In this document: piece after piece, positions 42,123 through 50,842 of the stretch
Layout of the letters: every line of letters starts with the position of its first letter
How positions within the stretch are numbered: the stretch's first letter is position 1
The notes under the pieces: generated by a model
Databases searched by the model: none
What the model was told of the DNA's origin: nothing
What the model saw: the letters and a program-made list of their open reading frames with translations, nothing else
Program-made: the position numbers and the translations under genes
Assembly: GCA_900765465.1 (NCBI GenBank)
Contig: CAAFRM010000366.1
Location: 1-51,843, forward strand
Direction of reading: 5' to 3'
DNA from: an uncultured Prevotella sp.
GTDB lineage: Bacteria; Bacteroidota; Bacteroidia; Bacteroidales; Bacteroidaceae
DNA length: 51,843 nucleotides

Positions 42123-43220
42123 ATGAAAAAGAAAGATGATATGACAGGATGGCTCATGAAATGCAGTAGCAGCTGTCTGATATTCATGGGATGCAGTCTG
42201 ATGATTACGGGATTCTGCCTGCTGTTGACAGGATGTACGGAAAAAGCCAAGAAGATGGAAAAGAAGAATATCAAGGTGGAAACAATCTCTGTAGGAAATA
42301 CAAACCTGGGGGGAACGAAAGACTATGTGGGTACCATCGAGGAAAAGATGGGATCAACACTCAGTTTCGAAATCGCCGGAAATATCACTTCCATCCGTGT
42401 AGATGAGGGTGACAGAGTCAGCAAAGGTCAGTTGCTCGCCACCATCAACCCTACTACCGTGAAGGAGGCTCACCGGGCTACCCTCACCACCTTGAAGCAG
42501 GCAGAAGATGCCTACAGGAGATTCCTGCCCCTCCATCAGTCGGGAACCATCTCGGACATGAAATGGGTGGAGATAGAAAGTAAACTGGAACAGGCGAAGG
42601 TAGCCGAAAGCATCGCCCGTCAGCAACTCTCCCACTCTACACTCACCGCTCCGTTTTCTGGCGTCATCGCTGCCAAGAATGTGGATATGGGAACCTACGT
42701 GCTTCCTGGTCAGCCCGTGCTGAAACTCGCCAATGTGGCTCAGGTCAACGCCAAGGTTTCCGTACCCGAAGCTGAAATCTCGCATCTCCACGTAGGCGAC
42801 AAGGTGAAGCTGACGGTTGCCGCTCTTTCAGGAGCCGTCTTCTATGGAACCATCTCAGAAAAAGGCATCGATGCCAATCCTATCTCGCATACCTACGACA
42901 TCAAGGTGGGTATCACCAATCCGCAGGGGCGGCTGCTCCCGGGTATGGTCTGCAACGCCCAGATTCAGGGCAGCGCAGCAGCACCGGCTCATATCATCGT
43001 TCCGCCGCAAAGCGTTGAATTGGATGTAGATAACTCCCGATTCGTTTGGACCGTAGTAAACGGCAAGGCGCACCAGCAACCTGTAACCATAGGCGATTTC
43101 GAGGGAGATGGCATCATCATTCTCTCGGGACTTCATACTGGCGACCAGGTCATCATCAATGGTCAGCAGAAGGTATCAGAAGGTATGAAGGTGGATACCG
43201 GAAAGAGTAACAACCGATAA
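42123..43220 (+). CDS. RND efflux periplasmic adaptor (HlyD/AcrA family) lipoprotein
   Basis: The 365-residue lipoprotein has an unusually long N-terminus before the lipobox LLTGC (Cys38). The adaptor layout then follows: barrel-sandwich first half (ISVGNTNLGGTKDYVGTIEE, GNITSIRVDEGDRVSKGQLLATI), a helical hairpin (about 105-160), the second lipoyl half (TLTAPFSGVIAAKNVDMGTYV) and a beta-barrel plus membrane-proximal domain (VSVPEAEISHLHVGDKVKL, LLPGMVCNAQI). It links the RND pump to an outer-membrane channel. The permease begins 18 bp later; the outer-membrane factor is not in the window. Confidence 0.9.
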   Translation: MKKKDDMTGWLMKCSSSCLIFMGCSLMITGFCLLLTGCTEKAKKMEKKNIKVETISVGNTNLGGTKDYVGTIEEKMGSTLSFEIAGNITSIRVDEGDRVSKGQLLATINPTTVKEAHRATLTTLKQAEDAYRRFLPLHQSGTISDMKWVEIESKLEQAKVAESIARQQLSHSTLTAPFSGVIAAKNVDMGTYVLPGQPVLKLANVAQVNAKVSVPEAEISHLHVGDKVKLTVAALSGAVFYGTISEKGIDANPISHTYDIKVGITNPQGRLLPGMVCNAQIQGSAAAPAHIIVPPQSVELDVDNSRFVWTVVNGKAHQQPVTIGDFEGDGIIILSGLHTGDQVIINGQQKVSEGMKVDTGKSNNR

Positions 43221-43238
43221 AAAGTGGAGGGAAAAGAT

Positions 43239-46200
43239 ATGAATCAAGACAAAAATCAAGATACAAGCAAGCCGAGGATTCCGCAGAAGGACACCGCCCT
43301 TCACGACCATATCAAGGCTCGCATTACGAGAAAACCCAATCGCATCATCAAGCGTTCGTTCATCGAATCGGCGATGTGCAACCATAATATCGTGATGCTC
43401 CTCATGGGTATGCTCGTTTTCGTGGGCATTCTGGGCATCTGCATCATGCCTAAGCAGGAAATGCCGCAATTCACCATCCGCCAGGGTGCCTGCGTTGCCG
43501 TATATCCCGGTGCCACATCCGATGAGGTGGAAGAACGGGTGGCGAAACCCCTGGAGAATTTCATCTTCGGATACAAGGAGGTCAACAAGAAGAAGACCTA
43601 CACCCAGAGCAAGGACGGCATGCTAATCGTATTCCTGGAACTCAACGATGATGTAGAAGACAGGGATGCCTTCTGGAGCAAGTTCAAGCACGGACTGCAG
43701 GCCTTCAAGGCATCACTTCCATCAGGCGTTCTCGCCCTGCAGGCAGTGGACGACATCGCCGATACCTCTGCCCTGCTCATCACGATGGAAAGCAAGCAGA
43801 AAACCTATCGGGAACTGAACACCTACATCGACCGGCTGAAGGACCGCCTGCGCCGCATCGATGCCATCTCCAACCTCCGCACCTACGGACTGGAGAACGA
43901 GCAGATCAGTATCTATCTGGACCAGAACAAGTTGGCTAAATACGGCATCGGTTCCTACAAGGTACTCAACCAGCTCGCCCTACAGGGCTTCACCACCATG
44001 AGTGGAAACCTGGAGCTGGGCAACCTCAACCTGCCTATCCACATCACCGACTCCTACAACAACGAGCGCGATGTGGCAGAGCAGATTGTCTATTCCGACC
44101 CCAAGGGCAACATCGTGCGCCTGAAGGATATTGCCCAGATCAGGAGAGAATATCCCAAATTGAGCAAATACATCAAGAGCAATGGCAACAAATGCGTGCT
44201 CCTCTCCATCGAGATGCGACCGGGCAATGACATCGTGAAGATGGGTAAAGACGTTCACCAGGCGATGGATGAGTTTGAGCAGACCCTGCCCGATGATGTG
44301 CATATCAATACCATCACCGACCAGAGCAAGGTAGTGAGCGAATCAGTGCTCAACTTCCTTCGCGAACTGCTCATCTCGGTCATCTCCGTCATCATCGTGG
44401 TCATCCTGCTTATGCCACGTCGCGTGGCAGAGGTATCCGCCCTCAGCATCCCGATCACCATCTTCTCTTCGGTGGGCATCTTCTATCTTTTCGGTATGGA
44501 ACTGAACACAGTCACCCTGGCTGCCCTCATCGTAACCCTGGGTATGGTGGTGGATGATTCCGTTGTCATTATCGACAACTATATGGAGAAGCTGGGCCAC
44601 GGCATGTCGCGCTGGCATGCAGCCATCGCTGCACCACGCGAGTTTTTCATGTCAGTACTCTCCGCCACGCTCAGCATCTCGCTCACCTTCTTCCCGTTCC
44701 TCTTCACCATGCATGGTGACATGGGCGATTTCGTCAAGTCGTTCCCTTGGGCAATGTTCATCATCCTGAGCATCTCGCTCACGGTTTCGCTGCTGCTTAC
44801 ACCTTATTTACAATATAGGGTGATCCATCAGGGTATTAGCAGTCAGCCTACCCCCAACGCCCGGAAGAAGCCGCTCGATTATCTGCAGATGGGTTACACC
44901 TGGCTGTTGAAGCACTGTTTCTCCAGTCCTCGCATCACCCTCATCGTGGGCGTGGTGCTGGTAAGCATCGGTGCCGTCATCTTCGTGAATCTTCCGCAGC
45001 GAATGATGCCTATCGCCGAGAGAAACCAGTTTGCCGTGGAGTTCTATCTCCCTAACGGAACCACAGCCGATAGAACTGCACAGGTGGCAGATTCGATGGC
45101 TCACATCCTGCAGCGCGACTCGCAGGTAACGGCGGTAACCACGTTTATCGGACAGGGTTCGCCCCGTTTCCATACCACCTACGCTCCGCAGATTGGCGGT
45201 CCCAACTTTGCCCAGTTCATCGTGAATACAGTAGATAACGGTGCCACCGAAGAGGTACTCGACCGATATGCCGACCGCTACTCCAACTACTTCCCGGATT
45301 GCTACATCCGCTTCAAGCAGATGGATTACAACAATGCCAGCTACCCTATCGAAGTAAGAGTGAGCGGCGACAGCATCAGCGATTTGAAGGCTGCCGCCAG
45401 GAAGATAGCCGCCTGCATGCATCAGATAGAAGGTATCAATCTGATCCGCACCAATTTCGAGGAGCCGTTGCCGGGCATCCGGGTTACGCCGGATGCTACC
45501 GAGGCCAACCGTCTGGGTGTAAACAAGACGCTGCTCTCTGCCGATCTTGCCATTCATTTTGGCGATGGCATTCCGATGTCCACCCTATGGGAAGGCGATT
45601 ATCCGGTGAAGATGGTACTGAAGTCGGAGAACGACAGCGACCTTGCCAACGAATACATCCCTGTGATGGGCGGAACATCGAGTGTGCCGCTCCGTCAGCT
45701 GGCTAAGATTTCTCCCGACTGGCACGATGGCTGCATCGTCCGACGCAATGGCATACGCACCATTTCCATCGTCGGTGAACCGTTGAGAGGTTATAATGCC
45801 AACCAGTTGTCCAACAAGCTGAAAGAGGAAATATCGAAACTCCCGCTCGGTACCGATCTGGATTGGGAGATTGGCGGTATGGCAGAAAAGGATGGTGAAA
45901 CCATGCCACAGGTGATATCGGGTGTGCTGATAGCGGTATTGATCATCTTCTTCATTCTGCTCTTCCATTTCAAGCGCATCAGCCTGGCTCTGGTGAATCT
46001 CTCCTCCATGTCGCTCTGCATCTTCGGTGCTGCGATAGGACTTCTGATTACCGGCTTCGATGTCAGCATCACCTGTATTCTGGGTGTCGTGAGTCTGATG
46101 GGTATTCTGGTAAGAAACGGTATCATCATGCTCGATTATGCCGAGGAACTTCGCCGCGACAAGGAACTTTCGGTAAGAGATGCCGCCTTCCAGGCTGGTG

Positions 46201-46424
46201 AGCGCCGTATGCGTCCTATCTTCCTCACCTCAGCAGCAGCTTCGGTAGGCGTATTGCCGATGATGATAGAGAACAACACGTTATGGTCGCCGATGGGAGC
46301 CGTCATCTTCTTCGGAACCCTTATCTCGATGGTGCTCATCGCCACCATCCTTCCTGTGCTCTATTGGATTGTATTCGATAAGCACGGAAAGTATAGCTTG
46401 AGGAAAAAGACATCCTGTGAATAA
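43239..46424 (+). CDS. RND efflux permease (AcrB/HAE1 family)
   Basis: The ATG at 43239 is chosen because GGAGGG (43226-43231) sits 8 bp before it; a longer frame would need a GTG. The 1061-residue protein has 12 membrane helices in two halves, each with a large periplasmic loop. It starts IESAMCNHNIVMLLMGMLVFVGILG. A charged pair lies in the central helix (LGMVVDDSVVIIDNYME), and RRMRPIFLTSAAASVGVLPMM is the conserved end motif. It pumps toxic compounds, detergents or other substrates out using the proton gradient; the substrate is unknown. Confidence 0.93.
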   Translation: MNQDKNQDTSKPRIPQKDTALHDHIKARITRKPNRIIKRSFIESAMCNHNIVMLLMGMLVFVGILGICIMPKQEMPQFTIRQGACVAVYPGATSDEVEERVAKPLENFIFGYKEVNKKKTYTQSKDGMLIVFLELNDDVEDRDAFWSKFKHGLQAFKASLPSGVLALQAVDDIADTSALLITMESKQKTYRELNTYIDRLKDRLRRIDAISNLRTYGLENEQISIYLDQNKLAKYGIGSYKVLNQLALQGFTTMSGNLELGNLNLPIHITDSYNNERDVAEQIVYSDPKGNIVRLKDIAQIRREYPKLSKYIKSNGNKCVLLSIEMRPGNDIVKMGKDVHQAMDEFEQTLPDDVHINTITDQSKVVSESVLNFLRELLISVISVIIVVILLMPRRVAEVSALSIPITIFSSVGIFYLFGMELNTVTLAALIVTLGMVVDDSVVIIDNYMEKLGHGMSRWHAAIAAPREFFMSVLSATLSISLTFFPFLFTMHGDMGDFVKSFPWAMFIILSISLTVSLLLTPYLQYRVIHQGISSQPTPNARKKPLDYLQMGYTWLLKHCFSSPRITLIVGVVLVSIGAVIFVNLPQRMMPIAERNQFAVEFYLPNGTTADRTAQVADSMAHILQRDSQVTAVTTFIGQGSPRFHTTYAPQIGGPNFAQFIVNTVDNGATEEVLDRYADRYSNYFPDCYIRFKQMDYNNASYPIEVRVSGDSISDLKAAARKIAACMHQIEGINLIRTNFEEPLPGIRVTPDATEANRLGVNKTLLSADLAIHFGDGIPMSTLWEGDYPVKMVLKSENDSDLANEYIPVMGGTSSVPLRQLAKISPDWHDGCIVRRNGIRTISIVGEPLRGYNANQLSNKLKEEISKLPLGTDLDWEIGGMAEKDGETMPQVISGVLIAVLIIFFILLFHFKRISLALVNLSSMSLCIFGAAIGLLITGFDVSITCILGVVSLMGILVRNGIIMLDYAEELRRDKELSVRDAAFQAGERRMRPIFLTSAAASVGVLPMMIENNTLWSPMGAVIFFGTLISMVLIATILPVLYWIVFDKHGKYSLRKKTSCE

Positions 46425-46438
46425 GCAGTAAGTATTTT

Positions 46439-46560
46439 TTTAGGTCACGCAGATTTCGCAGATTACGCAGATTTTGAGACCTATGCGGTCTATGAATAGT
46501 CCCCTAGCCCGAACAGGGCAAAAAAAATCTGCGTCATCTGCGAAATCTGCGTGACCTAAA
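46439..46560. repeat. Large 37-bp inverted repeat after the efflux operon
   Basis: Arms 46439-46475 and 46524-46560 match at 36 of 37 positions around a 48-nt loop. Each arm holds three CGCAGATT or close copies. It can form a long hairpin that would stop transcription from both sides. Confidence 0.85.
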
Positions 46561-46594
46561 TTTCCCCCAGCCCGAACAGGGCAAAAGAAATCTG
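46506..46594. repeat. Direct repeat AGCCCGAACAGGGCAAAA
   Basis: AGCCCGAACAGGGCAAAA begins at 46506 and again at 46569, each followed by an AAATCTG end; the copies are 63 bp apart. Each has a GCCC/GGGC dyad. Read on the other strand it is related to the 11899 and 11965 elements. Confidence 0.65.
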
Positions 46595-46601
46595 TGAGCC
46601 C

Positions 46602-46871
46602 CTATACCTTATCCCCAAACGATGCACGGATAAGTTTCTCTCTAATATCCGGATAAACATCTTCTGAAAAATAGCCTTTCAAGCCATCCACGATTCTCAC
46701 GTAAATAGCGTGGTTATACACTTCCTTACCTTTTCTGACTCCCGTAAGGTACTTTGGACCCAGCTGAATGTTGGCTGCGAACTCTGCGCAGTTAATCTCA
46801 TTGTCATGCATGATCTGGCGCAATGTTTTGCCAAATAAATGCATGTCAATGTCAATTTTACTTTTGTACAT
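46602..46871 (-). CDS. Small XRE-like helix-turn-helix protein
   Basis: The 89-residue protein has the pattern LFGKTLRQIMHDNEINCAEFAANIQLGPKYLTGVRKGKE, close to the first four helices of XRE/Cro DNA-binding domains, in which the third helix (GPKYLTGVRKG) contacts DNA. It lacks an effector domain. It is divergent from the virE gene, and a perfect dyad lies in the 174-bp gap, so it probably regulates both. Family assignment is from pattern only. Confidence 0.6.
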   Translation of the reverse strand: MYKSKIDIDMHLFGKTLRQIMHDNEINCAEFAANIQLGPKYLTGVRKGKEVYNHAIYVRIVDGLKGYFSEDVYPDIREKLIRASFGDKV

Positions 46872-46910
46872 TGTTAAATTAATTTAATGTTTTAAAAATC
46901 TATACTTGAA

Positions 46911-46929
46911 GATTCCCACTATGGGAATC
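46911..46929. promoter_or_regulatory. Operator dyad GATTCCCA-CTA-TGGGAATC
   Basis: This is a perfect 8-bp inverted repeat with a 3-bp spacer. It lies 21 bp before the virE -7 box, at the -33 position where no TTTG is seen. It is the likely site for the divergent XRE-like protein. Confidence 0.7.
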
Positions 46930-46949
46930 GACCTTTCAGTCCTTTTTTG

Positions 46950-46957
46950 TAACTTTG
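46950..46957 (+). promoter_or_regulatory. -7 box of virE
   Basis: TAACTTTG is a perfect TAnnTTTG box, about 89 bp before the virE start. Confidence 0.65.
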
Positions 46958-47045
46958 CGATATGAAACCAGCGAGATACTGACTATCCCCAACTCCTTTC
47001 ACTCAATCATGTAAACGGAACAATCCGCTTTACCAACAATAGTAA

Positions 47046-49160
47046 ATGATAAAAATGAAGCAACTAGTATCACAATTCGCAAACATGACCAGCAAGACTC
47101 CCATACTGGGAGACCTCGAAAGCCTGGTTTCATTTATGAAAACCGATGAGAGACTCAAGTTCCTCACCCAATCCTACCGCCAAACCGGCAAGAAAACCTT
47201 TAAGGCAGATGCGCCCCTCTTTGCCCCAGCCTGCCACCTCGAAGGAGGCAAGGGCCAGGACAACATCCGGGAACTCACCCACCTATCTCTCGTAGATTTC
47301 GATGAGCTCTTCCCCGAAGTGCCTCCCGATATCACGGCTCTCAACGCCCTGAAGCAGAAGCTCTGCGCCGATCCGCACACCCTACTCTGCTACATCACGA
47401 TGAGCGGCAACGGTATCCGAGTCATCTATCCCTATCTCGGAGATGACTACCCCGCCGCCTTCGCCAAGGGCAATGACTACTATCAGCAGCTCATTGGCAA
47501 AAAAGCTGACTTTCAATGCAAGAACGTCAACCGGCTCAGTGGACTCGCCTACGATCCCGATGCATACTACAATTCCGATGCTATCTCTTTCTCAGCCGAA
47601 GAAATCTCCCTATTCCATACCGAGACAACTAAGAAGAATCAGAAACAGAAGAAACTGGAACACATCAACACCTACTACGAGCAACTCATCAAGCCGAAAC
47701 TAGACAACGACAAGATTATTTATCAGCCAAACAAACACAATAACTATGTGATGAGAGTGGGCTATATGCTCGCCAGGAAGCGCTATGCCCATACCAACGT
47801 TCTGGAATGGGCACTCCAGAAATATCCCGAATACGACGGCGTGGAGCAGGTCATCAAGTCCTGCTACGACAACACCCCCGGTGCCTCCAGAAAGGCATCT
47901 GGAGGAGGCGGAAATGGCGGCAGTGACAACCGCTTCGCATCGGTCGATGAAATCAGAAATTTTCTCGATGGTCATATCCGTCTCCGATACAATCTCATCA
48001 CGCAGCGATACGAGTTTCTGGAAATCCCAGAAGGCGCCTCTCTATCTTCCGACAAGCCGCCACGATGGCAGATACTCCTCGACCGTCACGTCAACTCGCT
48101 CTGGACCAAGATGTCGCTCACGGTGAAGGTAAATAAGTTGGATATGCGCAATGTCATCGAGAGCGATTATACGCCCGTATTCAATCCCTTCGAGGATTAT
48201 TTCGCCCATCTCCCGCCCTGGAAGGAGGGCGACAAGGACTACATCGCCGAACTCGCTGCCACCGTGAAGGTGAAGGATACCGACAGCTCCGTGCTGAGCT
48301 TCGAGGAATGCCTGAAAAAGTGGCTCGTGGCAATGATTGCAGGTTGGCTGGACGAAGAGGCGGTCAACAATGTCATCCTGGTCTATATCGGAAAACAGGG
48401 TGCCAACAAGACCACCTGGTTCAATCATCTCCTTCCGCTGGAGCTGAAGCAGTACTTCTACACGAAGACTAATGCCAAGCGAATGACGAAGGATGACCTC
48501 ATCGCCCTCTCGCAGTACGCCCTCATCTGCTGCGAGGAGCTGGATACGATGTCGGCATCAGAGATGAACCAGCTGAAGGCTGCGGTGACGATGCAGTATA
48601 TCAACGAGCGAGCTGCCTATGCCCACTATGCCGAGCAGCGCAAGCACATCAACAGTTTCTGCGGCACGGGCAACAATCCTGAGTTTCTGAACGATCCTAC
48701 GGGTACCCGCCGCTGGCTGCCTTTCGAGGTAGAGAGCATCGTCTCCCCCCGCCAGCATCCCTTCAATCATCCCGGCATCTATGCCCAGGCTTACGCCCTC
48801 TACAAGAGCGGCTACCGCTACTGGTTTACGGATGAAGAGATAGAGCGGCAGAACCGGCACAACAGCAAATTCGAGACGCCACGCCTCGAACAGGAACTGG
48901 TGGATCTCTACTTCCGGAAGCCTTCGGAGGGAGAGACAGGGGAGTTTGTGTCCGTTGCCCGGGCGATGCAGATCATCGGCTGCAACATCACTCAGAAGCT
49001 GAGCAGCCAGAAGATTGGCAAGGCATTCAGCGACCTGGATTTCAAGAGGTTTCGCAATACAAGATGCCGTGGTTTCATCGCCATCATCCGTACGGCTGAA
49101 GAGATCAGAAACTATCAGATTTCCCTGGGAATCGATGCCAGCAGCAACCTTCCGTTCTGA
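47046..49160 (+). CDS. VirE family primase/helicase-like protein
   Basis: The 704-residue protein has a BT4734-like/VirE_N N-terminal domain (about 40-180) with Asp84-Phe-Asp86 (LVDFDEL) and SGNGIRV (120-126). These recall the catalytic DxD and SxGxH-like motifs of archaeo-eukaryotic primases. The VirE ATPase domain (about 390-620) has Walker A IGKQGANKTTW (from 448) and Walker B LICCEELD. VirE-type proteins occur in mobile elements, and in Bacteroidales in this short module. The start is 47046 or 47055 (both in frame, no strong ribosome site). A replication-initiator-like activity is inference. Confidence 0.82.
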   Translation: MIKMKQLVSQFANMTSKTPILGDLESLVSFMKTDERLKFLTQSYRQTGKKTFKADAPLFAPACHLEGGKGQDNIRELTHLSLVDFDELFPEVPPDITALNALKQKLCADPHTLLCYITMSGNGIRVIYPYLGDDYPAAFAKGNDYYQQLIGKKADFQCKNVNRLSGLAYDPDAYYNSDAISFSAEEISLFHTETTKKNQKQKKLEHINTYYEQLIKPKLDNDKIIYQPNKHNNYVMRVGYMLARKRYAHTNVLEWALQKYPEYDGVEQVIKSCYDNTPGASRKASGGGGNGGSDNRFASVDEIRNFLDGHIRLRYNLITQRYEFLEIPEGASLSSDKPPRWQILLDRHVNSLWTKMSLTVKVNKLDMRNVIESDYTPVFNPFEDYFAHLPPWKEGDKDYIAELAATVKVKDTDSSVLSFEECLKKWLVAMIAGWLDEEAVNNVILVYIGKQGANKTTWFNHLLPLELKQYFYTKTNAKRMTKDDLIALSQYALICCEELDTMSASEMNQLKAAVTMQYINERAAYAHYAEQRKHINSFCGTGNNPEFLNDPTGTRRWLPFEVESIVSPRQHPFNHPGIYAQAYALYKSGYRYWFTDEEIERQNRHNSKFETPRLEQELVDLYFRKPSEGETGEFVSVARAMQIIGCNITQKLSSQKIGKAFSDLDFKRFRNTRCRGFIAIIRTAEEIRNYQISLGIDASSNLPF

Positions 49161-49175
49161 TGCCGTTTATGACAC

Positions 49176-49311
49176 TATGACACTTATGACACTTGTTTTC
49201 TAAAACTTTCCTCACGCGGGCGGGCAGGAAAAATTTTCCAGAAAGGCCTCCCGCCCGCCTACGTGAGAGAGATTTCAAGAAAAGCCTGTCATAAGTGTCA
49301 TAAGTGTCATA
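49176..49311. repeat. Nested inverted repeat after virE
   Basis: A perfect 19-bp outer pair (TATGACACTTATGACACTT at 49176-49194 with 49293-49311) encloses GCGGGCGGG (49216-49224) pairing with CCCGCCCGC (49250-49258). The outer arms are runs of TATGACACT units. Confidence 0.8.
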
Positions 49312-49330
49312 CCGGAGCAAAAAATCTCCA

Positions 49331-49418
49331 GCATCCTAAGTAAGTCACTCAGGCATCCTAAGCAAGTCACTTACAGCTCGTAAGTAAGTCACTTAGGCAT
49401 CGTAAACAAGTCACTTTT
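49331..49418. repeat. Four 22-bp tandem repeats before DUF4248
   Basis: Units begin at 49331, 49353, 49375 and 49397. Their consensus carries the inverted repeat CCTAAGT-AAGTC-ACTTAGG across the unit. The array ends 14 bp before the DUF4248 start codon. Confidence 0.85.
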
Positions 49419-49432
49419 AAATTTCAATCAAT

Positions 49433-49642
49433 ATGGAACAGAAATGTTATTCCAAGCAAGAGTTAGCTCTTGAGTATTTCCCTGATGCCACACCCGAAGT
49501 GGCAAGTGCCCATCTCAGAAGATGGATCAACCGCTGCAAGCCTCTCCACGATGCTCTGGTGAAGAGCGGCTACACCAAATGGTCGAAGGAATTCAGTCCG
49601 ATACAGGTAGCCCACATCTTCGACTATCTGGGCGAGCCATAG
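49433..49642 (+). CDS. DUF4248 family small protein
   Basis: The 69-residue protein (CYSKQELALEYFPDATPEVASAHLRRWINRC, then YTKWSKEFSPIQVAHIFDYLGEP) matches the Bacteroidales DUF4248 family. It is helical and resembles winged or homeodomain-like DNA-binding proteins. In this genome order it commonly sits between VirE and the HU-like gene, as here. The start follows the 22-bp repeat array, so the array may be its control region. Confidence 0.8.
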   Translation: MEQKCYSKQELALEYFPDATPEVASAHLRRWINRCKPLHDALVKSGYTKWSKEFSPIQVAHIFDYLGEP

Positions 49643-49692
49643 GAAGAAAATCATTCTTCCGGGCTTATCTTCAGAAAAAGACGTGAAAATCA

Positions 49693-49754
49693 GTGAGAAA
49701 CCGTGAGTAAACGTGAGAAACCGTGAATGGCGGATTCTGAATGTTGTATCTTTG
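49693..49754 (+). promoter_or_regulatory. Control region of the HU-like gene
   Basis: A perfect -7 box TATCTTTG (49747-49754) lies 73 bp before the ATG. Upstream, GTGAGAAACCGTGA occurs twice (49693-49706 and 49713-49726), 20 bp apart, with the second copy at the -33 position. They look like operator half-sites for an activator or repressor. Confidence 0.55.
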
Positions 49755-49827
49755 CATTGTGATTCAGAAAGAACCACGGGCAATGCGCAGCGCCGATTAA
49801 CTTTAATAATTTAACCATTTAAACGTT

Positions 49828-50427
49828 ATGATCAGAATTGTCTTATACCAGAACACGAACCAGAAGATTGCCGAAGCTTACGGCAAATGGTTTCCACGAG
49901 TAGTATCCGATGAAACCATCGGACTCGAAGAGCTCGCCGCTCACATGGCTAGCCACAACACCCCTTACAGCAAGGGTGCCATCCTCGGTATGCTGACCGA
50001 TGCAGCAGCCTGCACCAAGGAGTTGCTCCTCTTGGGTAAGAATGTGAAGTTTGCCGACATCGCCATTTTCTCCCTCGGACTGAAGGTGAAGGGCGGTGCA
50101 CCTACCAAGGAGAACTACAACGTGGCGAAGTACATTTTGGGGCTGAAGTTGAGAGCCAGAGCCACTGGCGAGCTCAAGACCGAGAATCTTGACACCTCTA
50201 TCAAGCTCATCAATCTGGCAGCTCCTGCAACGGAGAATCCGGGGAATTCGGAGAATCCGGATGATGCCGGCAAGGACAACCCATCAGGTGGTGGCAGCCA
50301 GACTACCGGAGGTGGTGGTGGCAGCCAGACTGGTGGCGGTGGCAACACCGATAACACCCAGCAGGGTGGCGGCGGAACCACGGATAGCGGTTCTACAGAA
50401 GAAGGTGGCGACAACGTAAATTTTTAG
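49828..50427 (+). CDS. HU-like DNA-binding protein with a Gly-rich tail
   Basis: The 199-residue protein has an N-terminal HU-related fold (about 1-125: IVLYQNTNQKIAEAYGKWFPRV, GLEELAAHMASHNTPYSKGAILGMLTDAA, FADIAIFSLGLKVKGGA), of the Bacteroidales HU-HIG type. From about 150 it is a disordered Gly/Ser/Thr/Gln tail (GGGSQTTGGGGG, NTDNTQQGGGG). HU proteins bend DNA; this divergent form is usually paired with smalltalk and amidase genes. The following genes are 244 and 415 bp away. Confidence 0.85.
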   Translation: MIRIVLYQNTNQKIAEAYGKWFPRVVSDETIGLEELAAHMASHNTPYSKGAILGMLTDAAACTKELLLLGKNVKFADIAIFSLGLKVKGGAPTKENYNVAKYILGLKLRARATGELKTENLDTSIKLINLAAPATENPGNSENPDDAGKDNPSGGGSQTTGGGGGSQTGGGGNTDNTQQGGGGTTDSGSTEEGGDNVNF

Positions 50428-50597
50428 CCGAGAATCGTAAAATCTGAAAGAAGGGAGCCGTATGGCGTCAGGGGCATTCCGAGAGCATCAAGAGGCAGGA
50501 ATCATCTGCAACATTCATCAAAAGCAAGCTCTGCACGGGTGCCTGGGTTATAGGGGTTCATTCTTAGGATATCTCCCTGGTTATGAACTTTTTAGTT

Positions 50598-50658
50598 GAA
50601 TCAAGTTTTAGTAAATCAAGTATTAGTAAAGTCAATTTTTAGTAAATCAATTTTTAGT
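50598..50658. repeat. Four 15-16 bp tandem repeats before smalltalk
   Basis: Units of AAATCAATTTTTAGT type begin at 50598, 50613, 50628 and 50644, with a partial fifth after. They end 13 bp before the smalltalk start codon. Confidence 0.75.
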
Positions 50659-50671
50659 AAATCATCAGACC

Positions 50672-50770
50672 ATGAGAAAAGAAACCATCAAGAAGATCAT
50701 CAATCTTATCATCACAGTACTTACCGCCATCGCTTCTGCCGTCTGCGTGCAGAGCTGCAAGGGATTGTAA
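50672..50770 (+). CDS. Smalltalk-type 32-residue membrane peptide
   Basis: The ORF reads RKETIKKIINLIITVLTAIA and ends VCVQSCKGL. A basic start, one membrane helix and a Cys-containing end match the Bacteroidales smalltalk protein family. Its position between the HU-like gene and the amidase is the usual one. It is too short for most gene finders. The role is unknown; a small holin-like or signalling peptide beside an amidase is a reasonable but untested idea. Confidence 0.8.
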   Translation: MRKETIKKIINLIITVLTAIASAVCVQSCKGL

Positions 50771-50842
50771 TGAATCCCGCATCAGTATTCAGAAATCGTT
50801 ATTCAGAAATCGTTATTCAGTAATCATTAACAAGAGTTGCCT

